From: an uncultured Ruminococcus sp.
GTDB lineage: Bacteria; Bacillota; Clostridia; Oscillospirales; Ruminococcaceae
DNA length: 64,000 nucleotides
Direction of reading: 5' to 3'
NCBI GenBank assembly: GCA_900545345.1
Contig: UQYQ01000008.1
Span: 23,257 to 87,256, forward strand
Shown: positions 42,679 through 51,444 of the stretch, piece by piece
How positions within the stretch are numbered: position 1 is the stretch's first letter
How the letters are laid out: each line of letters opens with the position of its first letter
Program-made: the position numbers and the translations under genes
Notes under the pieces: model-generated
What the model saw: only the letters and a program-made list of their open reading frames with translations
The model's database searches: none
What the model was told of the DNA's origin: nothing

Positions 42679-45171
42679 CTATTTCTTTAACCCCCAAATG
42701 TCTCTTGCATAGTCTTCAACAGCTCTGTCGGCAGAGAATATACCTGCACAGGCAATATTCTCAAGAGACATCTTCTGCCACTTAGTTTGATCTTTATAAC
42801 ACTCAGAAGCATAAGCCTGAGCTCTTTGATAATCGTCAAAATCAGCAAGAACCATGTATGGGTCACTGTGTTTAAGTGAGTTTGCAACTTCTTCAAATGT
42901 GTTTCCGTTTATGCCGCCGTACATCTTGTCGATTGAAGCACGGATAATGCCGTTTTCATTATAATATTTTTCAGGGTTGTAGGAAGCTTTCCTTGCAGTG
43001 ACTTCATCTGAACTCATACCGAATGTGATAATGTTATCTTTTCCTACCTGTTCGAATATTTCAACATTAGCACCGTCCATAGTTCCCAATGTAACAGCAC
43101 CGTTTAGCATTAGTTTCATGTTTCCTGTACCTGAAGCTTCTGTACCTGCAAGTGAAATCTGTTCTGAAATCTCAGCGGCAGGCATAAGCATTTCCGAAAG
43201 TGTAACACAATAATCTTCTAAGAAGATAACTGACAGCTTTTCATTGATTTTAGGATTCTTTTTAAGCTCTTCACTGATAGACCAGATGAGCTTTATAATT
43301 TGTTTTGCCAAATAATACCCCGGTGCAGCCTTTGCTGCGAAAATATAAGTTTTAGGAACAAAATCAGCGTCTGGGTTTTCAAGAAGATAATTATATTGTG
43401 AAATAATATTCAAAGCGTTCAAATGCTGTCTTTTATATTCGTGAAGACGCTTAACCTGAACATCAAAAATAGAATCTGTATTAAGCACAACACCGTATTT
43501 ATTTTTGACATATTTAGCAAAGTTGTCCTTATTTTGCTTTTTGATTTTTGCAAGGCTGTTTAAGACACTCTTGTCATCTTTGAACACCTCAAGTTTTTTT
43601 AGCATTGCACCGTCTTTTAAGAAATCTCCGCCGATTTTTTCATCAAGAAGCTTAGTCAGTCCCGGATTTGACTGATAGAGCCATCTTCTGTAAGCAATAC
43701 CGTTTGTAACATTTTTAAATTTAGTAGGACAGTCAACATATTCATCATGGAAAACAGTGTTTTTGACGATTTCCGAGTGAATTTTTGAAACTCCGTTTAC
43801 GCTGTGACAAGCGTGAACGCATAAGTTTGCCATTTTAACAAGATTATTCTGAATAATTGACATGCGTGAAACCAAAGCCTCGTCATTATATCTTTCCATA
43901 AGGTCACGGCAGTATCTTTCGTTGATTTCAACAATTATCGAGAAAATACGAGGGGTAACCTGTCTTAGAAGATTGCAGTCCCATTTTTCTAATGCCTCAG
44001 CCATTACTGTATGGTTTGTATAAGCAAAGGTATTTGTTACAATATGCCATGCTTTGTTCCATGAAAATCCGCAGTCATCAAGCATAACTCTCATAAGTTC
44101 GGGAATAGCGAGGGTAGGGTGTGTATCATTGATATGAATTGCAACCTTTTCATGAAGGTTATCAAGAGTACCGTAAGTTCTCATATGTCTGTCAACGATA
44201 TCGGCAATTGAAGCAGCACACATGAAGTACTGCTGTCTTAATCTCAGGGATTTACCCTCAGCATGGTTATCGTTTGGATACAGTACCTTTGAAATAGATT
44301 GTGCAATAACATTCTGACCCAAAGCTTTTCCGTAATCACCGCTGTTGAACATACCCATGTCAAATGAAGGGCATTCAGCACGCCATAATCTCAGTCTTGA
44401 TACTGAGCTGCTGTCATAACCCGAAACATATAAATCATAAGGAACAGCCAAAACCGTTGTATAGTTTTCATGGGTTACACAGTGGTATTGATTGTCCCAG
44501 TATTCTTTTAAATCACCGTCAAAATGTATTTCAACCTGTCTGTTATTTCTTCTGACAAGCCAGCAGTTTCCGCCCGGAAGCCAGTTATCAGGAAGTTCTG
44601 TCTGCCATCCGTCTTCAAGCTTTTGTTTGAAAATACCGTATTCATAACAAATTGAGTAACCTGTTGCAGCATAACCTTGTGTTGCAAGACCGTCAAGATA
44701 GCAGGCAGCTAAACGTCCAAGTCCTCCGTTGCCGAGTCCTGCGTCAGGTTCGCATTCAAACAAACTGTTTATGTTAACGCCGAAGTCTTTCATGACTTCA
44801 GTTGCTTCATCTATGATATCAAGGTTATAGAGTGAAGTCTTCAGTGAGCGTCCCATTAAAAACTCCATTGACAGATAATAAACCTGTTTTTTACCTTCAG
44901 AGTTTGTTTTGTTCATGAATTTTCTATGCTTTTCTTTCATTAAATCCACAACAATTTTAGAAAGTGTTTCATAAAAAATCTGGTCAGACACTTTATCGGG
45001 AGTTGTGTCAAATTCTTTGTCTAAAATCTTTAAGATTTTTTCCTTTAATTCGCTTTTTGAAATTAACTGAGATGCTGTTGTCTTTTTTGAATTTGTTTCA
45101 GCTTTTTTTGATTTTGAAACCGATGTTTCGATTTTGACAGTCGTTTTCTTGCCAGCGTTATTTGCTGCCAT
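42679..45171 (-). CDS. glgP: Glycogen/maltodextrin phosphorylase
   Basis: The 830-residue GT35 enzyme releases glucose 1-phosphate from alpha-glucan. The PLP-lysine site reads EASGTGNMKLMLNG; DGWQTELPDNW and the LRLRQQYFM region are also conserved. An unusual Lys/Ala/Ser-rich N-terminal extension of about 35 residues precedes the usual start of the family. AGGAAG lies before the ATG. The enzyme probably supports storage glycogen use, for example during sporulation. It is monocistronic. Confidence 0.96.
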   Translation of the reverse strand: MAANNAGKKTTVKIETSVSKSKKAETNSKKTTASQLISKSELKEKILKILDKEFDTTPDKVSDQIFYETLSKIVVDLMKEKHRKFMNKTNSEGKKQVYYLSMEFLMGRSLKTSLYNLDIIDEATEVMKDFGVNINSLFECEPDAGLGNGGLGRLAACYLDGLATQGYAATGYSICYEYGIFKQKLEDGWQTELPDNWLPGGNCWLVRRNNRQVEIHFDGDLKEYWDNQYHCVTHENYTTVLAVPYDLYVSGYDSSSVSRLRLWRAECPSFDMGMFNSGDYGKALGQNVIAQSISKVLYPNDNHAEGKSLRLRQQYFMCAASIADIVDRHMRTYGTLDNLHEKVAIHINDTHPTLAIPELMRVMLDDCGFSWNKAWHIVTNTFAYTNHTVMAEALEKWDCNLLRQVTPRIFSIIVEINERYCRDLMERYNDEALVSRMSIIQNNLVKMANLCVHACHSVNGVSKIHSEIVKNTVFHDEYVDCPTKFKNVTNGIAYRRWLYQSNPGLTKLLDEKIGGDFLKDGAMLKKLEVFKDDKSVLNSLAKIKKQNKDNFAKYVKNKYGVVLNTDSIFDVQVKRLHEYKRQHLNALNIISQYNYLLENPDADFVPKTYIFAAKAAPGYYLAKQIIKLIWSISEELKKNPKINEKLSVIFLEDYCVTLSEMLMPAAEISEQISLAGTEASGTGNMKLMLNGAVTLGTMDGANVEIFEQVGKDNIITFGMSSDEVTARKASYNPEKYYNENGIIRASIDKMYGGINGNTFEEVANSLKHSDPYMVLADFDDYQRAQAYASECYKDQTKWQKMSLENIACAGIFSADRAVEDYARDIWGLKK

Positions 45172-45424
45172 AAATGTGATCTTCCTTTCTTATAAAAATA
45201 TGTTTTATCAAGGATTATGTTGTTCAGATTATTAAAATCCAGTCATTACCCGTATAATAAAACAATTAATAGTTGACTTTAAATATAGATTAATGCTTTA
45301 ATTATACAGTAATATTCACCAATTGTCAAGGCGGTTTTTTATACAATATGCTAAAAAAGAGATGCATAAAATGATGGGTTTAAGAAAAGGCACAGGTGTT
45401 AAAAGAATAAATATATATAATTAT

Positions 45425-45474
45425 AACAGTCCTCAGAGTTAGAATTGCACTGACTTTGAGGACTGTTATTTTAA
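45425..45474. terminator. Bidirectional hairpin near the end of spoIIID
   Basis: AACAGTCCTCA (45425-45435) pairs with TGAGGACTGTT (45457-45467). A T-rich tract lies on the minus-strand side after spoIIID. Nothing else is recognisable in 45172-45470. Confidence 0.8.
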
Positions 45475-45737
45475 TTACTGTTATGTTTTTGTTCTTTATA
45501 TTTTTGCTTTGTTGCCATTCCTCCTCTTATATGTCTTTCGCTTTTATTAAAATCCAATATTTTTTTTACCTCTTTATGCAACTGAGGCTTTATTTTATTT
45601 AATTTCTCCGTTACATCCTTGTGAACTGTAGATTTAGATATCCCGAATGCTTTGGCACATGCTCTTACCGTGCATTTTTGTTCAACTATATATTGTCCCA
45701 GTATTATAGAACGATCTGTATCGCTTGAAAAACTCAT
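45471..45737 (-). CDS. spoIIID: Stage III sporulation transcription regulator SpoIIID
   Basis: The 88-residue DNA-binding protein controls mother-cell gene expression after sigma-E. The helix-turn-helix reads VRACAKAFGISKSTVHKDV, followed by the basic C-terminal region (RHIRGGMATKQKY). The start at 45737 has AGGGAG upstream; an in-frame extension to 45863 lies in the shared promoter region with queH and has no ribosome site. It indicates a sporulation programme. Confidence 0.95.
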   Translation of the reverse strand: MSFSSDTDRSIILGQYIVEQKCTVRACAKAFGISKSTVHKDVTEKLNKIKPQLHKEVKKILDFNKSERHIRGGMATKQKYKEQKHNSN

Positions 45738-45910
45738 AATACTCAACTCCCTGATGCCGTTTTTACAATATATATGCTGAGAAATAAGGTATAATTCTAA
45801 AAACGCAAATAAAGTTTTATAAAATATTTCGTATTGCAGGTTTGACAAGCTATTTGCATACATGTATAATAATTTTGAGAATTATGCTCAGGTGCGGAGA
45901 TGTTAAAATA

Positions 45911-46588
45911 ATGATAAAAAGAAATTACAGTAAAGAGCTCGAAGGTATAATAAAAGATAATTCCGGGAAAAAGCCTGCGCTTCTTATTCACTGCTGCTGT
46001 GCACCTTGTTCAAGCTATGTGCTTGAATATCTTTCAGAGTTTTTTGAAATAACATTTTTATTTTATAATCCGAATATCAGTCCCGAATCTGAATTTAAGT
46101 ACAGAGAAAGCGAGTTAAAAAGATTAGTATCCGAAATGTCACCGGAAAGTAAAATTGATATTATTGTTCCTAAATATGATGACAGAGAGTTTTATAGTGT
46201 TGTAAAGGGCTTTGAAGATATTCCGGAGGGCGGTGAAAGATGTTTTAGATGCTATGAGCTCAGACTTGTGAAAGCAATGGAATATGCACAAAAAAATAAT
46301 TTTGAATACTTTACTACCACGCTTTCGATAAGCCCGTATAAAAATGCCGAAAAGCTCAATGAAATAGGTGAACGGCTTGCACAAAAATGTGAACGGTTAA
46401 AATGGCTTCCAAGTGATTTTAAAAAGAAAAACGGATACAAACGCTCTATAGAGCTTTCAAGAAAATACAATCTATACCGTCAGGATTACTGTGGGTGTGT
46501 ATTTTCAAAAGCTCAAAGAGATAAAAACGGAAATTCAGGCAAATGTCAGGTACGCAAAAATAAGTCCGACAGTTTGCAAACAATGTAA
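45911..46588 (+). CDS. queH: Epoxyqueuosine reductase QueH
   Basis: The 225-residue enzyme reduces epoxyqueuosine to queuosine in tRNA, replacing cobalamin-dependent QueG. The conserved adjacent Cys pairs (HCCCAPCSSYV and FRCYELR) and the C-terminal DYCGCVFS bind [4Fe-4S] and an iron. The start at 45911 follows CGGAG; in-frame ATGs at 45842 and 45884 lack sites. It is divergent from spoIIID. No other que gene is in the window. Confidence 0.95.
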   Translation: MIKRNYSKELEGIIKDNSGKKPALLIHCCCAPCSSYVLEYLSEFFEITFLFYNPNISPESEFKYRESELKRLVSEMSPESKIDIIVPKYDDREFYSVVKGFEDIPEGGERCFRCYELRLVKAMEYAQKNNFEYFTTTLSISPYKNAEKLNEIGERLAQKCERLKWLPSDFKKKNGYKRSIELSRKYNLYRQDYCGCVFSKAQRDKNGNSGKCQVRKNKSDSLQTM

Positions 46589-46781
46589 ATTACATCATAA
46601 GATGAAGAAGGTTTTCTGGTTAAGTTATATAACGAGAATTATATAAAAACAATATAAGTTATATAATTTTATATTAATGAATGGTACAATAATTTTAAGC
46701 AAATTTACCTAAGTAATGTATATTTGCATGCATTGTATGAAAATAAAAAATGTTTACTTACTTTTTTGAAAGGAGAAAATT

Positions 46782-48173
46782 ATGAATTTAAAAAAGACAT
46801 TATCAATTGTTTTATCTGGTCTGATTGCTGTATCAATGCTTTCTGCATGTGACAAAAAGGAAAGTGACAGCACCGATAACGGAAAAGTCCGTGAAATGAC
46901 TTCTAATGAACTCGTACATGACATGGGACTTGGCTGGAATCTCGGCAACACTCTTGATGTTTGCAACGCTGACAGAAGCGGAAACGGAAGTGTTGATGAA
47001 CATGCGGATGAAGTTGACGAAACTCTTTGGGGAAATCCGAAAGCAACAAAAGAGCTTTTTGAAGCTTTAAAAGATGACGGAGTAAAATCTGTTCGTATTC
47101 CTGTAACCTGGAGAGATCACTTGGGTGAAGCACCTGAATACAAAATTAACGATGAATGGATGGACAGAGTTCAGGAAGTTGTCGACTACGCAAGAGAATG
47201 CGGCATGTATGTTATAATTAATCTTCACCATGACGGCGGTGATGATGTTGATTTCGGTGCTTGGATAAAAAAAGCTGATAAGGATTATGACGGGGTTATT
47301 GAGAAATACAAAGCTTTGTGGACTCAAATCGCAGAAAGATTTAAAGACTATTCAGACTATTTGGTATTTGAGTCAATGAATGAAGTCGGATATGATAATA
47401 TTCCGCAAGAGGACGGAATTGCACTGGTAAATAAGATAAATCAGGAATTTGTAAATCTTATCAGAACTACAGGGGGCAACAATGACAAACGGCATTTGCT
47501 TATTGCAGGATATTGGACTGATATAACAAGATCATGTCAGGGAATTGTAATGCCAAAGGATTCAGCCGACAGATGTATTCTTTCAGTTCACTATTATACC
47601 CCTTGGCAGTTTTGTATAAACGGAGACCCTGCGACATGGGGCAGTGAGGGCGAAATTAACGAGCTCAACAGACTTTTCGACATGCTTAAAACCAATTTTA
47701 CAGATAACGGAGTTCCTGTTATTTTGGGAGAGTATGGTGTAAACTCCGCTGCTGAGGATGAGAGCAGGATTTACTGGTGTGAAAGCGTTGTTAAAAAATG
47801 TACAGAGCTTGGCATTGCAACATTTTTCTGGGATAACGGTGAAGAAGTCGACAGAAATACATATAAGTGGCGTACAGACGGTTTGCTTGACGCATTAAAG
47901 AGAGCTTCAAGCGGTGACGATTATACAGTTGAGCCACCGAAGGCAAAAGAGCCTTCAGATAGCATTACAGATGAAACTAAAATTATTGAGCTTCCTGATT
48001 TCACCGGAAGACAGATAGATGAAGTTTTAGAAAAATATGAAGGCTTTTTAAATATTAAAGTAATTGAAGAAGAGAATAGAGAAGCAAAATCCGGAGAAAT
48101 TTTAAAACAGGACCAAATTGAAGGAAAATTTATAACCCGAGGGGAAACTTTGAATTTAACTGTTGCAAAATAA
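46782..48173 (+). CDS. Lipoprotein GH5 cellulase with C-terminal PASTA domain
   Basis: The 463-residue secreted glycoside hydrolase carries a lipoprotein signal with lipobox LSAC at Cys23, so it is likely membrane-anchored outside the cell. The GH5 barrel (about 40-375) starts with GLGWNLGNTLD and has acid/base Glu201 in SMNEVGY and nucleophile Glu317 in LGEYGV. A linker leads to a PASTA domain at about 401-463. PASTA normally occurs on penicillin-binding proteins and Ser/Thr kinases, so a cell-wall tethering role is inferred. No dockerin or CBM is seen. AAAGGAG precedes the ATG. Confidence 0.93.
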   Translation: MNLKKTLSIVLSGLIAVSMLSACDKKESDSTDNGKVREMTSNELVHDMGLGWNLGNTLDVCNADRSGNGSVDEHADEVDETLWGNPKATKELFEALKDDGVKSVRIPVTWRDHLGEAPEYKINDEWMDRVQEVVDYARECGMYVIINLHHDGGDDVDFGAWIKKADKDYDGVIEKYKALWTQIAERFKDYSDYLVFESMNEVGYDNIPQEDGIALVNKINQEFVNLIRTTGGNNDKRHLLIAGYWTDITRSCQGIVMPKDSADRCILSVHYYTPWQFCINGDPATWGSEGEINELNRLFDMLKTNFTDNGVPVILGEYGVNSAAEDESRIYWCESVVKKCTELGIATFFWDNGEEVDRNTYKWRTDGLLDALKRASSGDDYTVEPPKAKEPSDSITDETKIIELPDFTGRQIDEVLEKYEGFLNIKVIEEENREAKSGEILKQDQIEGKFITRGETLNLTVAK

Positions 48174-48179
48174 AGATAC

Positions 48180-48218
48180 AACGCAGGTACTGAAATGCAG
48201 TGCCTGCGTTGTTTTTTA
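48180..48218 (+). terminator. Terminator after the GH5-PASTA gene
   Basis: CAACGCAGGTACTG pairs with CAGTGCCTGCGTTG (one mismatch), followed by TTTTTT. Confidence 0.88.
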
Positions 48219-48294
48219 AATTGACAAAGAATAGGAAAGAATATATAATAATACTGTATATATTTATAGAAATTCAGAAAAGGATTTTAAAGAA

Positions 48295-48729
48295 ATGCAC
48301 AATAATAATTTTGTACCTTTTTCAAGAAAAGCATTTTATTATGAAACAGATGCAATGGGAATTGTTCATCATTCCAATTATATCAGATGGATGGAAGAAG
48401 CCAGAATAAACTGGCTTTCCAATATAGGTTATCCTTATGCAGAAATTGAATGTCAGGGACTAATGATACCTGTTTTGTCAGCAGAGTGTCAATACAAATA
48501 CCCTGTGAAATATGACGATGAGTTTGAAATTAAGATTATTCTTAGAGAATTCAACGGCGTTAGATTTTCGGTTGAATACAATATTTTCAACAAAACAACA
48601 AATAAGCTTTCAGCTGTCGGTAAAACATCACATTGTTTTGTAAACAAAGATTTCAGACCGGTAAGAACAAAAAGGGATTATCCGGAGCTTTATAATATTT
48701 TCAATAATAATTTGAATACTGAATTTTAA
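48295..48729 (+). CDS. Acyl-CoA thioesterase, 4HBT hot-dog family
   Basis: The 144-residue hot-dog protein has the YbgC/4HBT active-site motif YETDAMGIVHHSNYIRWMEEAR with catalytic-type Asp (shown in part). It hydrolyses acyl-CoA thioesters. It is located between the cellulase and ahcY, with only a weak AAGGATT before its ATG. The substrate is unknown. Full-length for the family. Confidence 0.9.
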   Translation: MHNNNFVPFSRKAFYYETDAMGIVHHSNYIRWMEEARINWLSNIGYPYAEIECQGLMIPVLSAECQYKYPVKYDDEFEIKIILREFNGVRFSVEYNIFNKTTNKLSAVGKTSHCFVNKDFRPVRTKRDYPELYNIFNNNLNTEF

Positions 48730-48796
48730 AGTTCAAAAGTACAATAATTAAAAGGATAAGCATTAAAAGTTTAAAGCCTAAGAAAGGACGATAATA

Positions 48797-50041
48797 ATGA
48801 GTGAAATCAGAGATGAAAGTATTTGGAAAAGCGGAAAGACTAAAATTGATTGGGTTAAAGCAAATATGCCGCTTTTAAACAGTATTGAAAAAGAGTTTAG
48901 CGAGAAGAAACCTTTTTCAGGTATTAAAATTGCACTTTCAATACATCTTGAAGCTAAAACTGCATATCTTTGCAAGGTTCTTTCAGCAGGAGGAGCTCAA
49001 ATGTATGTAACAGGAAGCAACCCGCTTTCTACACAGGATGATGTTGCAGCTGCACTTGTGCATGACGGATTAAATGTTTATGCTTGGTATAACGCAACCG
49101 AAGAAGAATACCATCACCATACCGAGCAGGTTATAAAGGCAGGACCTAACATTATTATTGACGACGGCGGTGACCTTGTTAATCTTATACACAATGAATA
49201 TCCTCAGCTTATTGATAATGTTATAGGCGGCTGTGAAGAAACGACAACAGGAATTATCCGTCTTATTGCAATGAATAATGAAGGAGCGTTGAAGTTTCCT
49301 ATGGTGCTTGTAAATAACGCTGACTGCAAACATTTATTTGATAACAGGTATGGCACAGGTCAGTCTGTCTGGGACGGGATTAACAGAACAACAAACCTAA
49401 TCGTTGCAGGAAAAAATGTGGTTGTAGCAGGCTATGGCTGGTGCGGCAAAGGTGTTGCTATGAGAGCTAAAGGAATGGGAGCATCTGTTATAGTCACTGA
49501 GATAGACCCTGTTAAAGCTATGGAAGCAGTTATGGACGGATTTAAGGTCATGAAAATGGAGGAAGCTGCTAAGATAGGCGATTTCTTTGTTACGGTTACA
49601 GGCTGTAAGGATGTAATCACAGAGAAATCATTTATGAACATGAAAGACGGAGCGATTATGTGCAATGCAGGTCATTTTGACTGTGAGGTTGATGTTGCAG
49701 GTTTAAAAAAGCTTGCAGTTGAAACAAAGCTTGCAAGAAATAATATAATGGGCTATAAGCTTTCAAACGGCAACTGGCTTAATGTTATCGCTGAGGGAAG
49801 ACTGGTTAATTTAGCGGCAGGTGACGGACATCCTGCCGAGATAATGGATATGAGCTTTGCTATTCAGGCACTCAGTGCATTGTATTTAGTTGAGAATAAA
49901 GACAAGCTGAAAGAAAAAATTATTGATGTGCCTAAGAGTGTTGACAATGAAGTAGCAAAGCGTAAAATTAAATTCTGGGGCCTTGAAATAGACAGTTTGA
50001 CACCTGAACAGGAGAAGTATCTCTCTAGTTGGGAAGTATAG
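48797..50041 (+). CDS. ahcY: Adenosylhomocysteinase
   Basis: The 414-residue NAD-dependent enzyme splits S-adenosylhomocysteine to homocysteine and adenosine, relieving inhibition of methyltransferases. Substrate site LEAKTAYLCKVLSAGGA and NAD-binding AGYGWCGKGVAMRAKG are clear, with EIDPVKAMEAVMDGFKV following. The length fits the shorter archaeal/thermophile-type SahH without the 40-residue insertion. AAGAAAGGA lies before the ATG. No SAH riboswitch is visible in the short leader. Confidence 0.96.
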   Translation: MSEIRDESIWKSGKTKIDWVKANMPLLNSIEKEFSEKKPFSGIKIALSIHLEAKTAYLCKVLSAGGAQMYVTGSNPLSTQDDVAAALVHDGLNVYAWYNATEEEYHHHTEQVIKAGPNIIIDDGGDLVNLIHNEYPQLIDNVIGGCEETTTGIIRLIAMNNEGALKFPMVLVNNADCKHLFDNRYGTGQSVWDGINRTTNLIVAGKNVVVAGYGWCGKGVAMRAKGMGASVIVTEIDPVKAMEAVMDGFKVMKMEEAAKIGDFFVTVTGCKDVITEKSFMNMKDGAIMCNAGHFDCEVDVAGLKKLAVETKLARNNIMGYKLSNGNWLNVIAEGRLVNLAAGDGHPAEIMDMSFAIQALSALYLVENKDKLKEKIIDVPKSVDNEVAKRKIKFWGLEIDSLTPEQEKYLSSWEV

Positions 50042-50072
50042 AATATATTAGTATATAACAAAAATTTTCGGT

Positions 50073-50245
50073 CAAGCCTTTTTCAAAAGGCTTGTGGGTC
50101 AAGGGCAAAGCCATTGTCGCTGACCGCAGTCAGCGAAATTCTTTTATGGAGTGTACAGGCAATAGGTGAATTTTAAAACAGTTCGGCGGACTGTTTTAAA
50201 AGAGGGTAAGCCATGTAAAAGAGGGCTTTCCCTTAAAAAGTTAAA
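50073..50245. repeat. Cluster of stem-loops between ahcY and the GH5 gene
   Basis: Four hairpins are packed together: CAAGCCTTTT/AAAAGGCTTG (50073-50094), TCGCTGAC-CGCA-GTCAGCGA (50117-50136), TTTTAAAACAGT-N7-ACTGTTTTAAAA (50171-50201), and a GGG..CCC stem near 50205-50233. No coding frame is visible. One may terminate ahcY, but the set looks like an interspersed intergenic element. Confidence 0.5.
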
Positions 50246-50262
50246 TTTAAAAAAAGAGTAAA

Positions 50263-50299
50263 AAGGAGAAAAGCTCTTTTAGAGCATAGTTATAAAATG
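50263..50299 (+). promoter_or_regulatory. Ribosome site plus hairpin before the GH5 start
   Basis: AAGGAG (50263-50268), the hairpin GCTCT-TTT-AGAGC (50273-50285), then 11 nt to the ATG at 50297. Without the hairpin the ribosome site would be 28 nt away. Confidence 0.4.
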
Positions 50300-51328
50300 A
50301 TTGGGAATAAAAAGATAAAATTAGTTTCGGTTTTTGCCGTTTTACTGTCACTTGTTTTTATGCTTGGCGGAGTGTTTGAAATAAACAGTTATGCTGCGAA
50401 TATAAAGACTCCCGTTTCACAGCATGGAAGGCTGAAAGTCAAAGGAGCAAATATAGTTGATAAAAACGGCAGGACATTTCAGATTAAGGGTATGTCAACA
50501 CACGGTCTTGCATGGTATCCTGAAGCCGTCAGTGAAAAAACGCTAAAAACTCTTCGTGACGATTGGAAATGCAATACTATACGGCTTGCAATGTATACTG
50601 AAGAATACGGCGGATACTGTACCGGCAAAGAGAATAAAAGTCAGATGCTCAGCAGAGTTGACAATGGTATAAAGCTTGCAAAAAAGCTCGGTATGTATGT
50701 TATTGTCGATTGGCATATTTTAAATGACGGGAACCCTAAAATTCATCAAAAAGAAGCTAAATCGTTCTTTAAACGAATGGCAAAAAAATATAAAGGGTAT
50801 AACAATATTATTTATGAGATTTGTAACGAGCCTAACAATACTTCATGGAAAAACGATATAAAACCATATTGCAGAAGCGTTATTAAAACCATAAGAAAAT
50901 ATGATAAAAAGGCGATAATAATATGCGGTTCTAATACTTGGAGTCAGGATATTCATGAGGCTGCAATGGACAGAATAACAGGATATAAAAATATAGCATA
51001 TTCTTTGCATTTTTATGCAAATACACATACCGATTGGCTTAGACAGAGGCTGATTGACTGCCGTAATAACGGTCTTTGCGTTGTTGTGACTGAGTTCGGA
51101 ACCTGCGACGCTTCAGGCAACGGCGGGTTTAATAAAGGTGAGACGAATAAGTGGATGAAACTGCTGAAAAAATATAAAATAGGATGTGTAAACTGGAGTT
51201 TATCAAATAAAAGTGAAACTGCTTCTGCAATCAAATCAAATGCAGATATTTCAAGACTTAAAAGGGGTAATAAGAATCTCACTCAAAGCGGCAAGCTTAT
51301 AAGAAAATGGTTCAGAAAAATGAAATAA
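50297..51328 (+). CDS. Secreted GH5 endoglucanase
   Basis: The 343-residue protein has a signal peptide (cleavage likely after SYA, near residue 33) and a GH5 subfamily 2-like catalytic barrel with VSQHGRLKVKG at the start. Acid/base Glu178 is in EICNEPN and nucleophile Glu266 in VTEFGT. It hydrolyses beta-1,4-glucan. There is no CBM or dockerin, so it is probably a free enzyme. It differs from the lipoprotein GH5-PASTA enzyme 2.1 kb upstream, and the two may act sequentially on soluble chains. Confidence 0.94.
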   Translation: MIGNKKIKLVSVFAVLLSLVFMLGGVFEINSYAANIKTPVSQHGRLKVKGANIVDKNGRTFQIKGMSTHGLAWYPEAVSEKTLKTLRDDWKCNTIRLAMYTEEYGGYCTGKENKSQMLSRVDNGIKLAKKLGMYVIVDWHILNDGNPKIHQKEAKSFFKRMAKKYKGYNNIIYEICNEPNNTSWKNDIKPYCRSVIKTIRKYDKKAIIICGSNTWSQDIHEAAMDRITGYKNIAYSLHFYANTHTDWLRQRLIDCRNNGLCVVVTEFGTCDASGNGGFNKGETNKWMKLLKKYKIGCVNWSLSNKSETASAIKSNADISRLKRGNKNLTQSGKLIRKWFRKMK

Positions 51329-51444
51329 TGACATTCAGGATATATAGATAACCGTACTTTACATTCAGAATCAATTGTGATATAATTAAATAGAATATAT
51401 AGGTAAAATCTTTTTAATAAGGGGAAAGGAAGAGGGGCATTAAT

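Noticed and set aside
45370..45441. Short frame MMGLRKGTGVKRINIY...
   Set aside because: It runs into the bidirectional terminator and has only a weak upstream purine tract.
48200..48409. 69-residue frame before the thioesterase
   Set aside because: It overlaps the terminator of the cellulase and the start of the true gene in another frame.
48730..48796. SAH riboswitch before ahcY
   Set aside because: The gap is only 67 nt and AT-rich, without the expected pseudoknot elements.
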